A stretch of 64,000 bases of DNA from Prorocentrum cordatum (GCA_963575745.1 CAUYUJ010016471.1:826335-890334); one strand, 5' to 3'. Shown: positions 12,233 to 23,275, numbered from the stretch's first letter. Translations and numbers: made by a program. The notes: generated by a model not told the origin, from the letters alone.

Positions 12233-12895
12233 CCACATGAGAGGGAGGTGATTGCAGCCCATGAGCGTCGCCATTGCAACGACATGTACTGCCTTGGGTA
12301 TGGCTGTGCTAATTATGTACGACGCTTTCTCTTCAGCCCTACAATCGGTGCGCGTTCGCAGGTCGAGCCTGCAAGATCAAGGCTACACTCTTATCTTCGC
12401 GACATCTCCATGGCCTCTCGGTTTGCACGCCCTGTTGCCCCCCCAGAACCACCGTGTGTCCACTCGGATGTCCTCGCAAATGTGCTTCGTCTCCCCCTGC
12501 TCTTCTTTGCGAAGTCGGAGCAGGGATCGGGGCATCTAGGCGTAGGCGCAGTTGTAGGCTGAGGTTTGCAGGTCCGCAGCATTTTTTTTGACCACGCGTA
12601 CGGTCTTCACTCCGGGGCACCATCCACATGCCCTGCTTGGCCGCGAGGGCCTCCGGCTTCCACTCAAGACCTTCCCGCACGACGCCAGCGGATTACTCGT
12701 AAATATCCGGGCGATGCACCAGCATAGTGCCGCGGATTGAAGTAAGGATAACTATGGCAGACATAGGGGTGAGCACACACGGATATGCAAATGCACATAT
12801 AAATACGTAGCACCCCGCAATTGCGGATCAGAGTGAGGGGGCGGGCGCGGGCGACGCGGGCGTCGAGCCGGCGGACCTCGTGGCCCTCACTTTCC
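12233..12895. other. no recognisable feature
   Basis: Mixed-complexity sequence with short frames. Nothing is supported. Confidence 0.5.
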
Positions 12896-13290
12896 TTGTC
12901 GATGGCGCCCTCCTCCTCCTCCTGCTCCTCCTCCTCCTCCTCCTCCTCCTCCTCCTCTTCCTCGTCCGCGTCATCGTCCTCATCGTCGTCGTCGTCGTCC
13001 GCCTCCTCCTCCACCTCCTCCTCCTCTTCCTCCTCCTCCTTCTCCTCCTCCTCCTCCTCCTCCTCCTCCTCCTCCTCCTCCTCCTCCTCCTCCCCCATCC
13101 CTATCCTCCCCCCTCCTTTTTTTTTTCCTCCTCCTCCTCCTCCCCCTCCTCCTCCCTCCTTTCTCGTCGCCCCCCTCCGTCCCCCCCTCCTTTTCCTCCT
13201 CGCCCTCGTCGTCGGCCTCCTCTTCGTCCTCGTACTCGTCGTCGTCGTCGTCGTAGTCGTCTTCCTCCTCCTGCTCCTCGCCCTGCTCCT
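12896..13290. repeat. CTC/TCC and GTC triplet array
   Basis: A long (CTC)n array with embedded (GTC)n patches near 12965-13000 and 13230-13262. It translates as poly-Leu, poly-Ser or, on the minus strand, poly-Glu, depending on frame. Confidence 0.9.
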
Positions 13291-13317
13291 CCTCCCCTCC
13301 TCCGCGGAGCGCGCGCG

Positions 13318-13450
13318 CGCGCCAGGGGGGTGGGTCGCGGGCTTGTTCAGTGAACGTAGTTTGGGTCGCGGGTGGGTCGCGGGCTCTCCACCTCCACCTG
13401 GACGGAATTCAAAAACAGCCCGCCGCAGGCGCCGAAAATCCGTAAGGGCT
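13318..13450. repeat. short GGTGGGTCGCGGG module, copy 1
   Basis: GGGTGGGTCGCGGG words are followed by a CTCCACCTGGACGGAATTC box and then CCCGCCGCAGGCGCCGAAAAT. The same boxes recur at 14205-14425 and, in part, at 17545-17700, so this is one copy of a dispersed compound repeat. Confidence 0.75.
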
Positions 13451-13544
13451 TCGCCCCATGCCGCCGGCCCCCTGTCTCGGATAATGGGATATGCAAAAGC
13501 TAAATCATGAGGTCTGGGCGCCGCCGTGAAGCAGTGTCGGGACC

Positions 13545-13960
13545 TGATTGTTTTTCGACCTGGACCCTACGGATCTGCCTGAGGGGTGCCGCCGAATTTC
13601 AACATGTGGCAAATCCAATATGTTTTGCGACCTTGACCCTACGGATCTGCGTGAGAGGTGCCGCCGAATTTCAAAAATGTGGCAAATCCAATGTGTTTTC
13701 GGACCCTGACCCTGCCGATCTGCGTGAGGGGAGCCACCGAATTTCAGAAATGTGGCAAATCCAAAGTGTTTTTGGACCCTGACCCCTTCGATCTGCGCGA
13801 GGGGCGCCGCCGAATTTCAGAAATGTGGTAAGTCCCATGTGTTTTTGGACCCTGACCCCTCAGATCTGCGTGAGGGGCGCCGCCGAATTTCAGAAATGTG
13901 GCAAATCCCCTGTGTTTTTGGACCCTGACCCCGCCGATCTGCGTGAGGGGTGTCAATTTA
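13545..13960. repeat. 73-bp tandem repeat, 6 copies
   Basis: GATCTGC boxes occur at 13572, 13643, 13717, 13790, 13863 and 13936, a spacing of 71-74 bp. Each unit has GACCCTGACCC, a GATCTGCGTGAGGGG box, GCCGCCGAATTTCAGAAATG and TGGCAAATCC. The array ends in sequence (TTTATCCACCCCAG) that is not repeated. Confidence 0.9.
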
Positions 13961-14199
13961 TCCACCCCAGAAATTCAGAGCACACGCTCAGGGCGTGGTT
14001 GAAAACGCCAGTTTTGGGCCCTCGCGCGGTCCATCAACAAGGAACAGTAAGCAGCAAGAAGTCAACAGGGAACAGTAAGCAGCAAGAAGCAGAACTGTAA
14101 CAGTGGAAGCTTGAGATTGCAACTGGTACAGGAAACTGCGAACCTTCGTCCTACAGCCTGGTGGCCCCACAAGGGGGCCGGCGGACTTTGATTTGTACA
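13961..14199. other. spacer with short AACAGTAAGCAGCAAGAAG direct repeat
   Basis: AACAGTAAGCAGCAAGAAG occurs twice near 14042 and 14071. No gene is seen. Confidence 0.6.
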
Positions 14200-14732
14200 C
14201 TGAACGCGGTTTGGGTCGAAGGTTCTCCATTTGGAACAACTGCAAAAGAAGCCCGCCGCAGGCCGAAAATTTAGGGTGGGTCGCGGGGTGGGTCGCGGGT
14301 GGGTCTCGTGTGGGTCGCGGTGGGTCGCGGGTGGGTCGCGGGCGCGGTTTGGGTCGCGGGTGGGTCGCAGGTTCTCCACCTGGAACGAATGCAAAAGAAA
14401 CCCGCCGCAGGCGCCGAAAATTTTGGGTGGGTCGCGGGGTGGGTCGCGGGTGGGTCGCGGGTGGGTCGCGGTGGGTCGCGGGTGGGTCGCGGGTGGGTCG
14501 CGCGGGGTGGGTCGCGGGTGGGTCGCGGGTGGGTCGCGGGTGGGTCGCGGGTGGGTCGGGGGTCGCGGGTGGGTCGCGGGTGGGTCGCGGGGTGGGTCGC
14601 GGGGTGGGTCGCGGGTGGGTCGCGGGTGGGTCGCCGGTGGGTCGCGGGTGGGTCGCGGGGCGGGTCGCGCGGGTGGGTCGCGGGGTGGGTCGCGGGTGGG
14701 TCGTGGGGCGGGTCGCGGGTGGGACGACGACA
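14200..14732. repeat. GGTGGGTCGCG minisatellite with strong G-quadruplex potential
   Basis: About 40 units of an 11-12 bp G-rich word, with GGG runs separated by one to four bases on the plus strand. The array is preceded by two copies of a leader made of a GTTTGGGTCG box, TTCTCCAYYTGGAAC and CCCGCCGCAGGC. It ends in GGGACGACGACAACAACAAA and passes directly into a CAA array, as does the shorter copy at 17630-17770. Confidence 0.9.
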
Positions 14733-14858
14733 ACAACAAACAACAAACAACAAGCAACAAGCAACAAGCAACAAGCAACAAACAACAAACAGCAAACAGC
14801 AAGCAACAAACAGCAAACAGCAAACAGCAAACAACAACAACAACAACAACAACAATCA
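14733..14858. repeat. CAA/CAAACAAG array
   Basis: An imperfect (CAA)n with CAAGCAA and CAGCAAA variants. It follows the G-rich array without a gap. Confidence 0.9.
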
Positions 14859-15605
14859 TTTTACCCGAACGCGTGGTGTTCTCCCCAGTGCCAGGGTTTT
14901 CATACGACACCAGGCAATACCCCCACTTCGTGGGGGGGCATTACAAGCTCTACCAAATATCCAAACGACTCTTCGCGACCACCCAAACCCAGCTTCCCGC
15001 CCTATGACGTTGGGACACTTCACTTCGTGGCGTGCGGACGACCGTGGCTACTACACTGGCGTGGGGTACACACCCACAGAACCCAATGGTTTTTGGAGAT
15101 TTCGGCGTGCGCGCGCGAAGAAAAAACGAATGTGTCCCGCATGGTATTATTTGACAGGGATGATGGCCCTGGCAGGTGCGCAACCGTTGTCGCAGAAGTT
15201 CGAAAAAGTTGCTCGCAAAAGCCCGTTTGACAGAAATGTTTAAAAAGTGTTGGGTTTCCTACGAATCCGCAAGAGCGCGCGGGATGAGATTTTGACATTT
15301 TTTTGTTGAAAAACCATTGGTTTTTTGATGTTTTTATGTTAAAATCGCTCCGAACACTAAGCTTTTGGAAGGATTTCGTCTTGCGCGCGCGAATGTCCAC
15401 TTTACCTTATTTTTTGCAAGGGATTCTTGAAATTTGATTATATTAGAACAAGAAATGTCATTTTATAGTGTTTTTTGCAAGGGAAAACGGATTACAACAA
15501 AACAACCGGATCTTGATGACATCGTATTACCTGAGGCTTCCTCACGAAAGTGATGAAAATGTAGCTGCGGCCTAGGCGGCGCAGGGGGGCCGTGCACCAG
15601 GGGTC
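14859..15605. other. unassigned sequence, AT-richer after 15240
   Basis: Frames are short. About 15240-15560 is AT-rich for this window, with GCGCGCGC words at about 15107, 15275 and 15386. Nothing is recognised. Confidence 0.5.
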
Positions 15606-15669
15606 CCAACAATAATTATTCTTTAGAATTAATAATGTTCAACAACAACAAAAATAATAATAATAAAAA

Positions 15670-15712
<43 letters not shown>
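15606..15712. repeat. CAACAATAATTATTCTT arm plus (AAC)n array
   Basis: CAACAATAATTATTCTTTAG at 15607 is followed by (AAC)n. The same arm with one change precedes the array at 18710-18912, so the two loci are copies of one dispersed repeat. Confidence 0.85.
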
Positions 15713-16860
15713 CCGCATCGCGGAATTCCACTTCAGCCACGCACCCAGGGACAGCGAATGCCCGTTCAGTTAAGTCCCCTCACTCTGATAAACGGGGAAG
15801 GAAGTTGGGGCCCACAACGCCACTGACCTGATCCCCCGATCTGGGTCTGGGGCCTCAGGGGCCCCTCCAAAGCTTCTGAAGATTGTCCCGAGCTTAATCG
15901 TTTGTCCTTAAATGGCACGCCAGTGTCCTGCCAGTGTCCCGCCAGTGTTCCCTATGCATCCGGGTGGTGTTCCGATTGTGTTTTTTTGTAGTTTACCGAT
16001 CCGATCGTTTTCATATGCTCGGTGTCCTTCCGTTGAGTTGCAATGCCGCGTACTCTTTTTGAATTTCGCTATGGCTACCAACGATGACTATCCTGTCTTT
16101 GGAAGGTGCACTGCTGGAGTTGGGGCCGGGCTGACTGAATGGTTTGCCGAGAGCGAATTTACGGCGAGTCTCTCCGCGCGCCGTGGAATTCTAAAAGTTG
16201 CACGCACAACCCGTTTCTTCTCATGCGCCTGTTTTGATTGTAGTGTGTTGTTAAGGCACATTGCTTCAGCAGAAGAAGTGGCACGACATGATAAGAGGAC
16301 AGGTGTTAGTTTCAGAAAGCGTTGAATCCAGCACGCGCGGGACATAGTTTGCGGCGCAAGACCAGCAGCGTATATTCGGTCTAGCAGGGCGCGTATTGTT
16401 GAGGCAAGGTTACGCGAGTCGAGCTAGCCGTTCATTACAACCCCGTGCGAAAAGCAACTGGTGTTTGGTGAGCACCCCGCCCCCCCATTTCAATGTTGAT
16501 CGCGCGACCGGCGAAGTTCGAAAAAAAATCGGCACCGCATTGAACAGTGAAATTGGGGGGTGGTGGGGGGGGAGGTGTGCAGGAAAACACCAGTTGCTTT
16601 TTGCACGGGGGGTAGTCCACAGTCTCGCTCCCTCCGCCAGCCTATAGTATATCATCGATGGCACCTGCCGGTGTGCTCGCTGGGGGTGAGAAGGTGGTGT
16701 GGTGGTGTGTGGCGGTCGTTTCTTTCATCTGTCGCATGAACTTCGTTTGGGGGGAGAAACAGTGGCAGGGTAGCTGCAAAACAACCCCCACTGGAGCACG
16801 CCCCCACCGAAGCTCCGCCAGTGCATCCTGCCACCGTGCCTGCGTTGTGGGCCAGAGGCG
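15713..16860. other. no gene recognised; one inverted duplication
   Basis: CGTGCGAAAAGCAACTGGTG near 16443 is repeated in inverse orientation near 16580-16610 (CACCAGTTGCTTTTTGCACG), forming a spaced inverted repeat of about 20 bp with a loop near 130 bp. Otherwise nothing is supported. Confidence 0.55.
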
Positions 16861-16861
16861 T

Positions 16862-17355
16862 GCTGGATGCCTCTCGGTTCTTTTGGGATGCCTCGTGGGG
16901 GGTTCTTGGAAGTTGTTTGGGGGCTTCCTGGGGCATCTTACGGGCTTCTCTGGGGGCCTCTTGGAGATATCTTGGGTGTCCATTATGAGCTCTGGGGGCC
17001 TGCTGGCGGTCTCGGAGGCTCTCTTAGGGTCCTCCTGGACCGTCGTTGGAAGTTCTTCGGTCGCCTTGGGGCCTCTTGGGCTGCATGCGGGCTCTTTTGG
17101 GGCCTTTGGGGGCAGTCTTGCAGCGATCTTGGAGGCCTCGTGGGCCGTCGTGGGTTCGGAAGCTTAGGAACACCGAGAACGAGAACAAACGTGAACAACA
17201 CAGGATGGTCAATGATTTCTGCGTGTTGGCGCTCTTTTGGGCCGTCTTGGGGGCCCCTAGGCTGCTTTGAGGCCATCTTGGGCCGTCTTGAAGCGCTCTT
17301 GAGCCGTCTCAGGGCCCTTGGCCCTTGGCGTTCCTTTGGGGCGCTCCTGGGGCTG
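16862..17355. repeat. degenerate CTTGGGGGCCTC/CTTGGGCCGTC repeat
   Basis: Words such as CTTGGGGGCC, CTCTTGGGG and GGCCGTCTTGG recur at irregular 20-40 bp intervals. The same word family fills 43340-43590 in this orientation and 43690-43840 in the opposite orientation, so it is a dispersed low-complexity family. Confidence 0.7.
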
Positions 17356-17539
17356 AAATAGAAGTCTGGGAGCCTGCGCCCAGGAATTCCAGCTTCAGTG
17401 GGGATGTGTTGCATGGTCTTAGCAAGGAGATTGTTCTTCCCAGGACGCCGCCGTGCGCGCGTGAATGAGTAAGTTATACGTAGCACCCCGCAGATACGGA
17501 TAAGGGTGCGGGGGCGATGGGAACGTCAGCAGTCTGCGA
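17356..17539. other. spacer
   Basis: No feature. TGCGCGCGTGAATGAG at about 17450 resembles GCGCGCGCGAATG words near 15386. Confidence 0.4.
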
Positions 17540-17770
17540 GACTCTGGAGGAGCCCGCCGCCGGCGCCAAAGTTTCACAAATTCTACAACGAGCCCGCCGC
17601 AGGCGCCGATTATTTCTCCAAACCAATGTGGATCGGTCGCGGGTGGGTCGCGGGGTGGGTCGCAGGTGTCGCGGGTGGGTCGTGGATGGGTCGCGGGGTG
17701 GGTCACGGGGTGGGTCGCGGGGGGGACGACGACAACAAACAACAACAACCACAACAACAACAACAACAAT
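17540..17770. repeat. compound module: GCCGCAGGCGCCG boxes, GGTGGGTCGCG array, CAA array
   Basis: Two GAGCCCGCCGC-GGCGCC boxes lie at 17550 and 17591. A short G-rich array runs to about 17725, and an ACGACGACAACAAACAACAA junction leads into (CAA)n. The order of parts is the same as at 14200-14858. Confidence 0.85.
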
Positions 17771-17895
17771 AATTTTGAGACTGTTCGCCCAGATATGCTC
17801 GAGTGTCCAATAACGCGTATTTCCCAAACCCTCGATACCCGTCCTCTTCGTCTTCGATCGAACCCCTTTTGGGGGGTATGCCTTTCTTCCCTGCA
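17771..17895. repeat. dispersed 125-bp repeat, copy A
   Basis: This arm starts AATTTTGAGACTGTTCGCC after the CAA array. It contains TATTTCCCAAACCCT, TACCCGTCCTCTTCGT and TTTTGGGGGGTAT, and ends near CTTCCCTGCAGG. It aligns across about 125 bp to 18915-19035, which also follows a CAA array. Confidence 0.85.
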
Positions 17896-18004
17896 GGCCG
17901 GGCCCCGGCAAGCGGCGGGGCGGCCGCGGACCGTCGGCCTGGCCAGCGGCAGCGCTGATCGGCGGGGCGGCCGCGGACCGTCGACCCGACCCCAAGAGGG
18001 ACGG

Positions 18005-18018
18005 ACAGGGGCCCGACC

Positions 18019-18057
<39 letters not shown>

Positions 18058-18085
18058 TCGACGACGACGGCGACGACGAGCGAAA
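18005..18085. repeat. (ACG)n triplet array
   Basis: A near-perfect ACG run with a few CGTCG interruptions. Confidence 0.9.
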
Positions 18086-18104
18086 GCGAGAGCGAGAGAG
18101 AACG

Positions 18105-18350
18105 ACAGCAGGGCCACGAAGGGCACGAAGTAGGCCACGAAGGGCGACAGCGGGGACACGAAGGGAATGCGTATGGGGCCACGAAGAGCGCGAACAAGCG
18201 GGGGCCACGAAGTGCAGATAATGCGGGGCCACAGAAGGCAACTACGGGGCCACTGAGGGTAGCAACCGGGCCACATAGGACAGTGAGGGGGACACAGATG
18301 GCGACAGCGGGCCACGAAGGGCACACACATGGGGCCACAACGGGCGCGAC
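18105..18350. repeat. GGGCCACGAAGGGC repeat, site 1
   Basis: Units of the form GGGCCACGAAGGGCGACAGC recur about every 24-30 bp, with interspersed TGCGTATGGGGCCACGA words. The same family forms the longer array at 19826-20430. Confidence 0.85.
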
Positions 18351-18369
18351 TCCTGGGTGCCTGGGTGCC

Positions 18370-18620
18370 TGGGTGTCGGGAGCGCGGCGCTTGGGCAAAT
18401 TGCAGGAAATCCCAACGCAAGGCCATTCTTCAGTAAGTTGCAAGCAAGTCTCCAGCGAGAGCGCGACTCCAGAGCGCCGGGAGAGCGATTCCTTAATAAA
18501 TTGTCAGGAAGTCTTAGGCGAGAGCGCGATTCCTGAATAAAATGCGGAAAATATCGGGCGGGAGCGGGGGTCCTGGCTAAATTGTAAGGGAGTCTCAGGC
18601 GGGAGCCGTTGTTAGGAAGA
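18370..18620. repeat. about 57-bp degenerate repeat
   Basis: AAATTGYARGGARTCYYAGG-like words, each followed by a GGCGAGAGCGCGATTCC-like word, appear about four to five times at roughly 50-60 bp steps. Confidence 0.6.
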
Positions 18621-18707
18621 TTTTCCCTGTCAGAAAACAGGGTGCGAGCGTCGAGGGGCACACTTCGATTGAGAAGAAACAGTATGCACAGGTGGGGGGG
18701 CTCAACA

Positions 18708-18734
18708 ATAATTATTCTTCAGAAGTGAGAATTC

Positions 18735-18786
<52 letters not shown>

Positions 18787-18912
18787 CAACAACAACAACA
18801 ACAACAACAGCAACAACAACAACAACACCAACAACAACAACAACAGCAACAGCAACAGCAACAGCAACAACAACAACAGCAACAGCAACAGTAACAGCAG
18901 CAACAACAACCA
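18708..18912. repeat. CAACAATAATTATTCTT arm plus long (CAA)n/(CAG) array
   Basis: The left arm at 18710 matches 15607. The array has pure CAA runs and CAGCAA interruptions, giving poly-Gln, poly-Asn or poly-Thr frames. Translation is not proposed. Confidence 0.9.
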
Positions 18913-19035
18913 TCATTTTGAGGTTGTTCGCTCTTATCTGCTCGCGTGCCATTCAATATGCATTTCCCAAACCCTGGGTACCCGCCCTCTTCGTTTTCGA
19001 TCGTGCCCCGTTTTGGGGGGTATATGCATTCCCTG
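18913..19035. repeat. dispersed 125-bp repeat, copy B
   Basis: This aligns with 17771-17895 through AACCCTGGGTACCCGCCCTC and TTTTGGGGGGTATATGCATT. Together the copies show that the right flank of the CAA array is a conserved part of the element. Confidence 0.85.
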
Positions 19036-19825
19036 CCACGTGTGGCTGGTGAAGCCCATGAGCGGAAGGATTACAAATAACGGGGGAGAATGGGGACGAA
19101 GGGGTCGGAGGAAGGGAGGGGAGGAGCAAGAAGAAGGGAGGACGATGCTTTGCGCTGCGAGTGGCGACTAAGCTTGCGCCATGGCTTGCGCCAGCCACTC
19201 CAACAAAGGTTAACCATAAGTTTCGCCATGGGTCGCGCCATAGGCAGCGCAACGTACCACCCCCTTGAAAGAACATATCGTGGATACCCCCACAGGGGGA
19301 CGTACAGCTGCGAACTGGTGTCAGAAACAAATGTCGTGGAACCTTGAAAAAAAGCGGATGTTGGGAGAGTGGGGCGGAAGGATAGTGAGAATTGCAACCG
19401 TGTCGCGAGGAGCGCGGGGATGTGGAGTGGATTGGGGTGGGGTGGACAAGAGTAGGGTCTCAGGAGGAGGCGCGGCAAGGAGTGGAGAAGAGGAGCCCGG
19501 GAGTGCGAAGGAGCGGAGAGCACGGAGGAATCTGGAGGAAGAGCTGGGAATAATTTGGGAGAGATGCGGAATGCGAGCGGGAAGGGGTGGAGATTGTTGG
19601 GGTGGGATGGGGTGGCCTGGGGAGGAGTGGGCGGGATGCGAAGAAGCGAGGAAGCGCACAATGGAATACGAACGAAACGAAAATGCTGATTAAGGGAAAG
19701 GGTAGAGAAGACTGGGGAAGAACGTTGAGACGTGGGGGCAGGTGGATACGAGCGGAGACTGGTGCGGAAACAAGGCGCGGGCGGATTGGAAGGCACCCGA
19801 AAGCTTCTTATGACCGCAGAAAGTG
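19036..19825. other. purine-rich unassigned sequence
   Basis: Mostly GGA/GAA-rich. The long minus-strand frame that runs through here continues into the site-2 repeat and is low-complexity, so no gene is proposed. Confidence 0.5.
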
Positions 19826-20432
19826 GGCCACTGAGTGCAGAAAGTGGGCCACGAAGGGCAGCGAGGGGGCCACGAACGGCGACAGCGGGGCGACGAAACG
19901 CATGCGTATGGGACCACAAAGTGTGCGAGCGAACGGGGGCCACGAATGGCAAACAATCCGGGGCCACAGAGGGCAGCGACGGGGCCGCTGAGGGCAGAAA
20001 CGGGGCCACGAAGGGCAGACAGGGGACCACGAAGGGCGACAGCGGGGCCACGAAGGGCATGCATATGGGGCCACGACGGGCGCGAACGAGCGGGGGCCAC
20101 GAAGGGCATTCGCTTATGGGGCCACAAAGGGCGACAGCGGGGCCACTGAAGCCAGCAGAGGGGCCACGAAGGGCAGCGAGAGGGCCACGAACGGCGACAG
20201 CGGGGCTACGAAGGGCATGCGTATGGGGCCACGACGGGCGACTGCGAGCAGGACAACGAAGGGCATACAATGCGGGGCCACAATGGGCAGTGACGGGACC
20301 ACTGAGGGCAGCAACGGGGCCACGAAAGGCAGCGAACGAAGGCGACCGCGGAACCAGCACGGGCAGCGAGGGGCATCGAAGGCGGGCGAGGGGCAGCGAA
20401 CGGCGACTGCAGACGACGGACGATGACGGCGA
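19826..20432. repeat. GGGCCACGAAGGGC repeat, site 2
   Basis: About 25 units of GGGCCACGAAGGGCAGCGA and GGGGCCACTGAGGGCAGCAA. GGCATGCGTATGGGGCCACGA boxes near 19895, 20055, 20105 and 20215 mark a higher-order period near 155 bp. The minus strand gives open frames rich in 'LRGPLAALRGP' and 'FVAPLSPFVAP', as expected from the repeat. Confidence 0.9.
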
Positions 20433-22660
20433 TGACGACGCACTGCGGATGCCCTTTTGGGGATGTGGGAAAATTGCTGCGTAGGCCCGCCGTGCGGCCG
20501 TAGGCGACGACGACGACTCAACTCAACCCACGCACTCTAGGAGCGATATCCGATTGCCACTTCACTACAGCACAAGCTCGTTCGACACCGAGTCGAAATA
20601 TGAACAAGCTGTACTGTGAAGTACTAGGACGAGCTCTGGGTACTTGCAAAATGGAGGGCATGGCAGCGGTGACGCTGCTGGAGCTCCATTTGGATATTTC
20701 GGAGCCCCTTGAGGGATCCTCTTGGGACCATCTTGACGAAGGGGGGTCCCGTGGTCGCTTGCAAAGACATTGTTGCAAGCACCAGGGGCTCTGACAGACA
20801 CGTGCCCGCGACGTTCGCCCCCTCCTCCATGTCTTCCTCGTCGTTATCGTCATCCTCTTCCAGCCTCACTCCGTCTCCCCATTCCCCCGTACTCGTTTCT
20901 CCACCCGAGTCGTTGTCGTTTGTACCCGCATTTGGTGAGGGCCCCTGGAGGCTGGAAACTGTTTTTTTATGAAAACAAAAAAACGTCGCCACTTTTCACA
21001 ATAAGAGGAGGTGGGGAGCCTATTCGTCGCCGAGTCGCACCGTAGCCGCAACAGTACCTTCGTTCGTTGCTCATCGTTCCAATGATAGCATGATGGCCGA
21101 ATCCCCCGCGCCTTTTTAGGAAAACGCGACTGCGCGTGCGTGTTACCCAAGGACACCAGGGGGCCTCACGCGAAGGCGGCCCTAGAGTGGGGCGGCGGCC
21201 TCTTCCTCTCCCGTTGAGAGGAGGGTCCAGCAGACCTCCAGGGGATCCACGTTGTGATCGAAATCGCGACGTCCGATGTCTGGATCCCCTCCTCCCTCGT
21301 CAAGGGCTGAACGACTTCTGCTACCCCTCAGCTCGCGCTGGATCTTCCAGCGTTTGCTCCAGATGTGTTTGAACTCTGCATCAACCTAGATGTAAGATCA
21401 TAGACACATGTGGTGTTGCCTCGATTCACCTGGCTTGACCCCCGAAAGTCGATGTGAGAAAATGTCGACAAGCCATTAGAGACTCCTGCGTGCTTGCCCA
21501 CGTCTTCCCGTCCAGGATGGGTGCTCCTTCTTGGAGGTGTGCTCGGGGCCCCCGAGGCCACATGGCCGGCTCGTGACAGGGCGATCACGAGCTTCGCCAT
21601 CCCGCAAGCTGGCTGATCCGTGCTCGATATGTTCACAAAGAGCCGTCTCCTCGGGGCCTCACTTTTTCCCTCCTGCGTTTTCCTGCAACCGCCCTCCTGC
21701 GTTCCCCTCCCTCCCTCCCCTCCCCCTCCCCTTTTCGAAGGAAAAAAACCTACAGAAACATAAACTTTCTGAGGTCTGCGCAGGTTTGATCGAGACTGGG
21801 CCCCCTGACGGCGCCTCCGGCGCCGCCGCTTGCGCGCTCCGCGTGCTAGGGGGTGGAGTCCAGTGCCGATCCAAGATGTCCGCGCGGACCTGCAAAAGTT
21901 TGTCTTTCTGCCGTTGCTCTTTTCTCCGTTCATTCCCTCCTTCCCCAGCTTGGATTGGAATGCCCACGATGAGCATTTCGACAATTTGATTCATTGGCTT
22001 ACGCCGCACCGCCGACCTCTTAGGGCGGCAGCAAGAGTGAATGACAGAATTCGCGCAACGCGCGCGATCGCTGGGCAATCTTGGGGTTTCGGCCTGTCCT
22101 ACGTAGCGTGTGGGGTTCAAGAGGGGGGCTTTGTAGGGAATTGTTTTGAAGTTCTTCGTGGTCTTATGTGAGTTTGTGGGTGCCTTCACGGGGCCTGTCC
22201 CAGGCCTCTTTTTCCACCTCCTGGATAGGCTCGGGGATCGTTGAGACCCAGCTGGGGTTGCGTCCAGCCAGAAGTTCGAGAGTGGACCCAGCTGTGTCGA
22301 CGAGAAGTTTCCCGAAGGCCCAGAGGGGGTGGAGAGCGCCCAAGAACTAGGAGTCTCATGCCTCGAGCCCAAACAAAACTTGCAACTGCTCGCATCGCTT
22401 GCCATGGGCCTCCTGTTGGGCCTGCAAGCGTTGCACCCATTAGCTGCTTTTGGACCCAAGCGTCGGGGTCGCCCTAGGACGTGACACCTGCGGGAGCCTA
22501 CGCGGTGCCTCAAGAACCCTGGTGCACAACTGGAGCCCTGAGCTCCTGAGGACAACTCTCAATCCCACGTGCGGCTTCCACGGGACACATCTCTCAAGGG
22601 TGATCTCCTTAATGAACGGAACAGCCGACTGTGAACAGATCATGTAATCGAGCATCGAAT
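20433..22660. other. unassigned intergenic sequence
   Basis: Several moderate open frames on both strands (for example minus-strand 21659-22555) show no motif I can name, and start or stop in ordinary sequence. It may include 3' remnants of the minus-strand non-LTR element that ends at 22673, but no reverse-transcriptase motif is visible. Confidence 0.45.
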
Positions 22661-22672
22661 CTGCGCTATTTT

Positions 22673-23275
22673 TCACAGCGCACGCGCCGCGCCGAGCTCG
22701 CCAAGGAAGTCAAGGACGTCGAAGCTCTCCAGCGCAGCCGGCGGCATGCTGAAGTCGCCCACGACGAGCCACGGGGGCCGCGCAGCCTTCTGCAGCCCGC
22801 CCAGACGGCCGAAGCGCATTCTGTTGGCCCCTCGCATGCTGATGCTGGGCCGTCCGTAGATCAGCACCACGACGATGCTGCGCCCCGCCATGTTGATCAC
22901 CATGGGTAAGATGCCGTCGAACACAGACGTGCTGCCGCCCACGAGGCGAGCGGCTGCCACTCGAGCCGCTGGAAGCAGATGCGCCTGCAGATGTGCATTG
23001 CCGAAGAAGAACTCTCCGCCCTCGTTGGAGCGAAGCTGTTTGCTCTCGGCCACCACCTTGCCTGACCCCCGCGCTGGATTGGCGCAAAGACGAAGATGCC
23101 CCTCACGAGCCCGACGCTGCCACTTCGCAATCTCAGCTTTGCCATGCAGATGGGTTTCCAAGATACCCCAAATTTGAAACTGCTTGATGCGAGTTCTGAT
23201 GTATCGCCACACCTTGTCTGAGAACTCAGTTCCATTCGCCACAGATATCTGAGTCCCCCCCTGGGCTCCAGACAT
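22673..23275 (-). pseudogene. truncated non-LTR retrotransposon endonuclease ORF
   Basis: This minus-strand ORF starts at an ATG (23275) 30 bases after the stop of the coiled-coil ORF and reads 200 codons. It has the layout of the N-terminal apurinic-type endonuclease (EEP fold) of non-LTR elements: a WGILETHLHG segment (catalytic Glu position) near residue 35, a mid region with IVVVLIYGRPS near 140, and PWLVVGDFSMPP near 170, matching the GDFN motif with Asn replaced by Ser. It ends at a stop soon afterwards with no SDH motif and no reverse transcriptase. Inference: a 5' fragment of a dead element, with the GDFS change a further sign of decay. The family assignment is moderately sure. Confidence 0.65.

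Noticed and set aside
12896-13290. Poly-Ser, poly-Leu or poly-Glu protein genes
   Set aside because: They are translations of a triplet microsatellite with no unique sequence. The same holds for arrays at 18735, 24391, 46766 and 49357.
19071-20360. 429-codon minus-strand frame
   Set aside because: Its translation simply follows the GGGCCACGAAGGGC repeat and purine-rich flank. No domain is visible.
21659-22555. Minus-strand 298-codon frame as a gene
   Set aside because: It is Ser/Pro/Arg-rich with no motif, and ends without any supporting signal in a GC-rich region where such frames are frequent.
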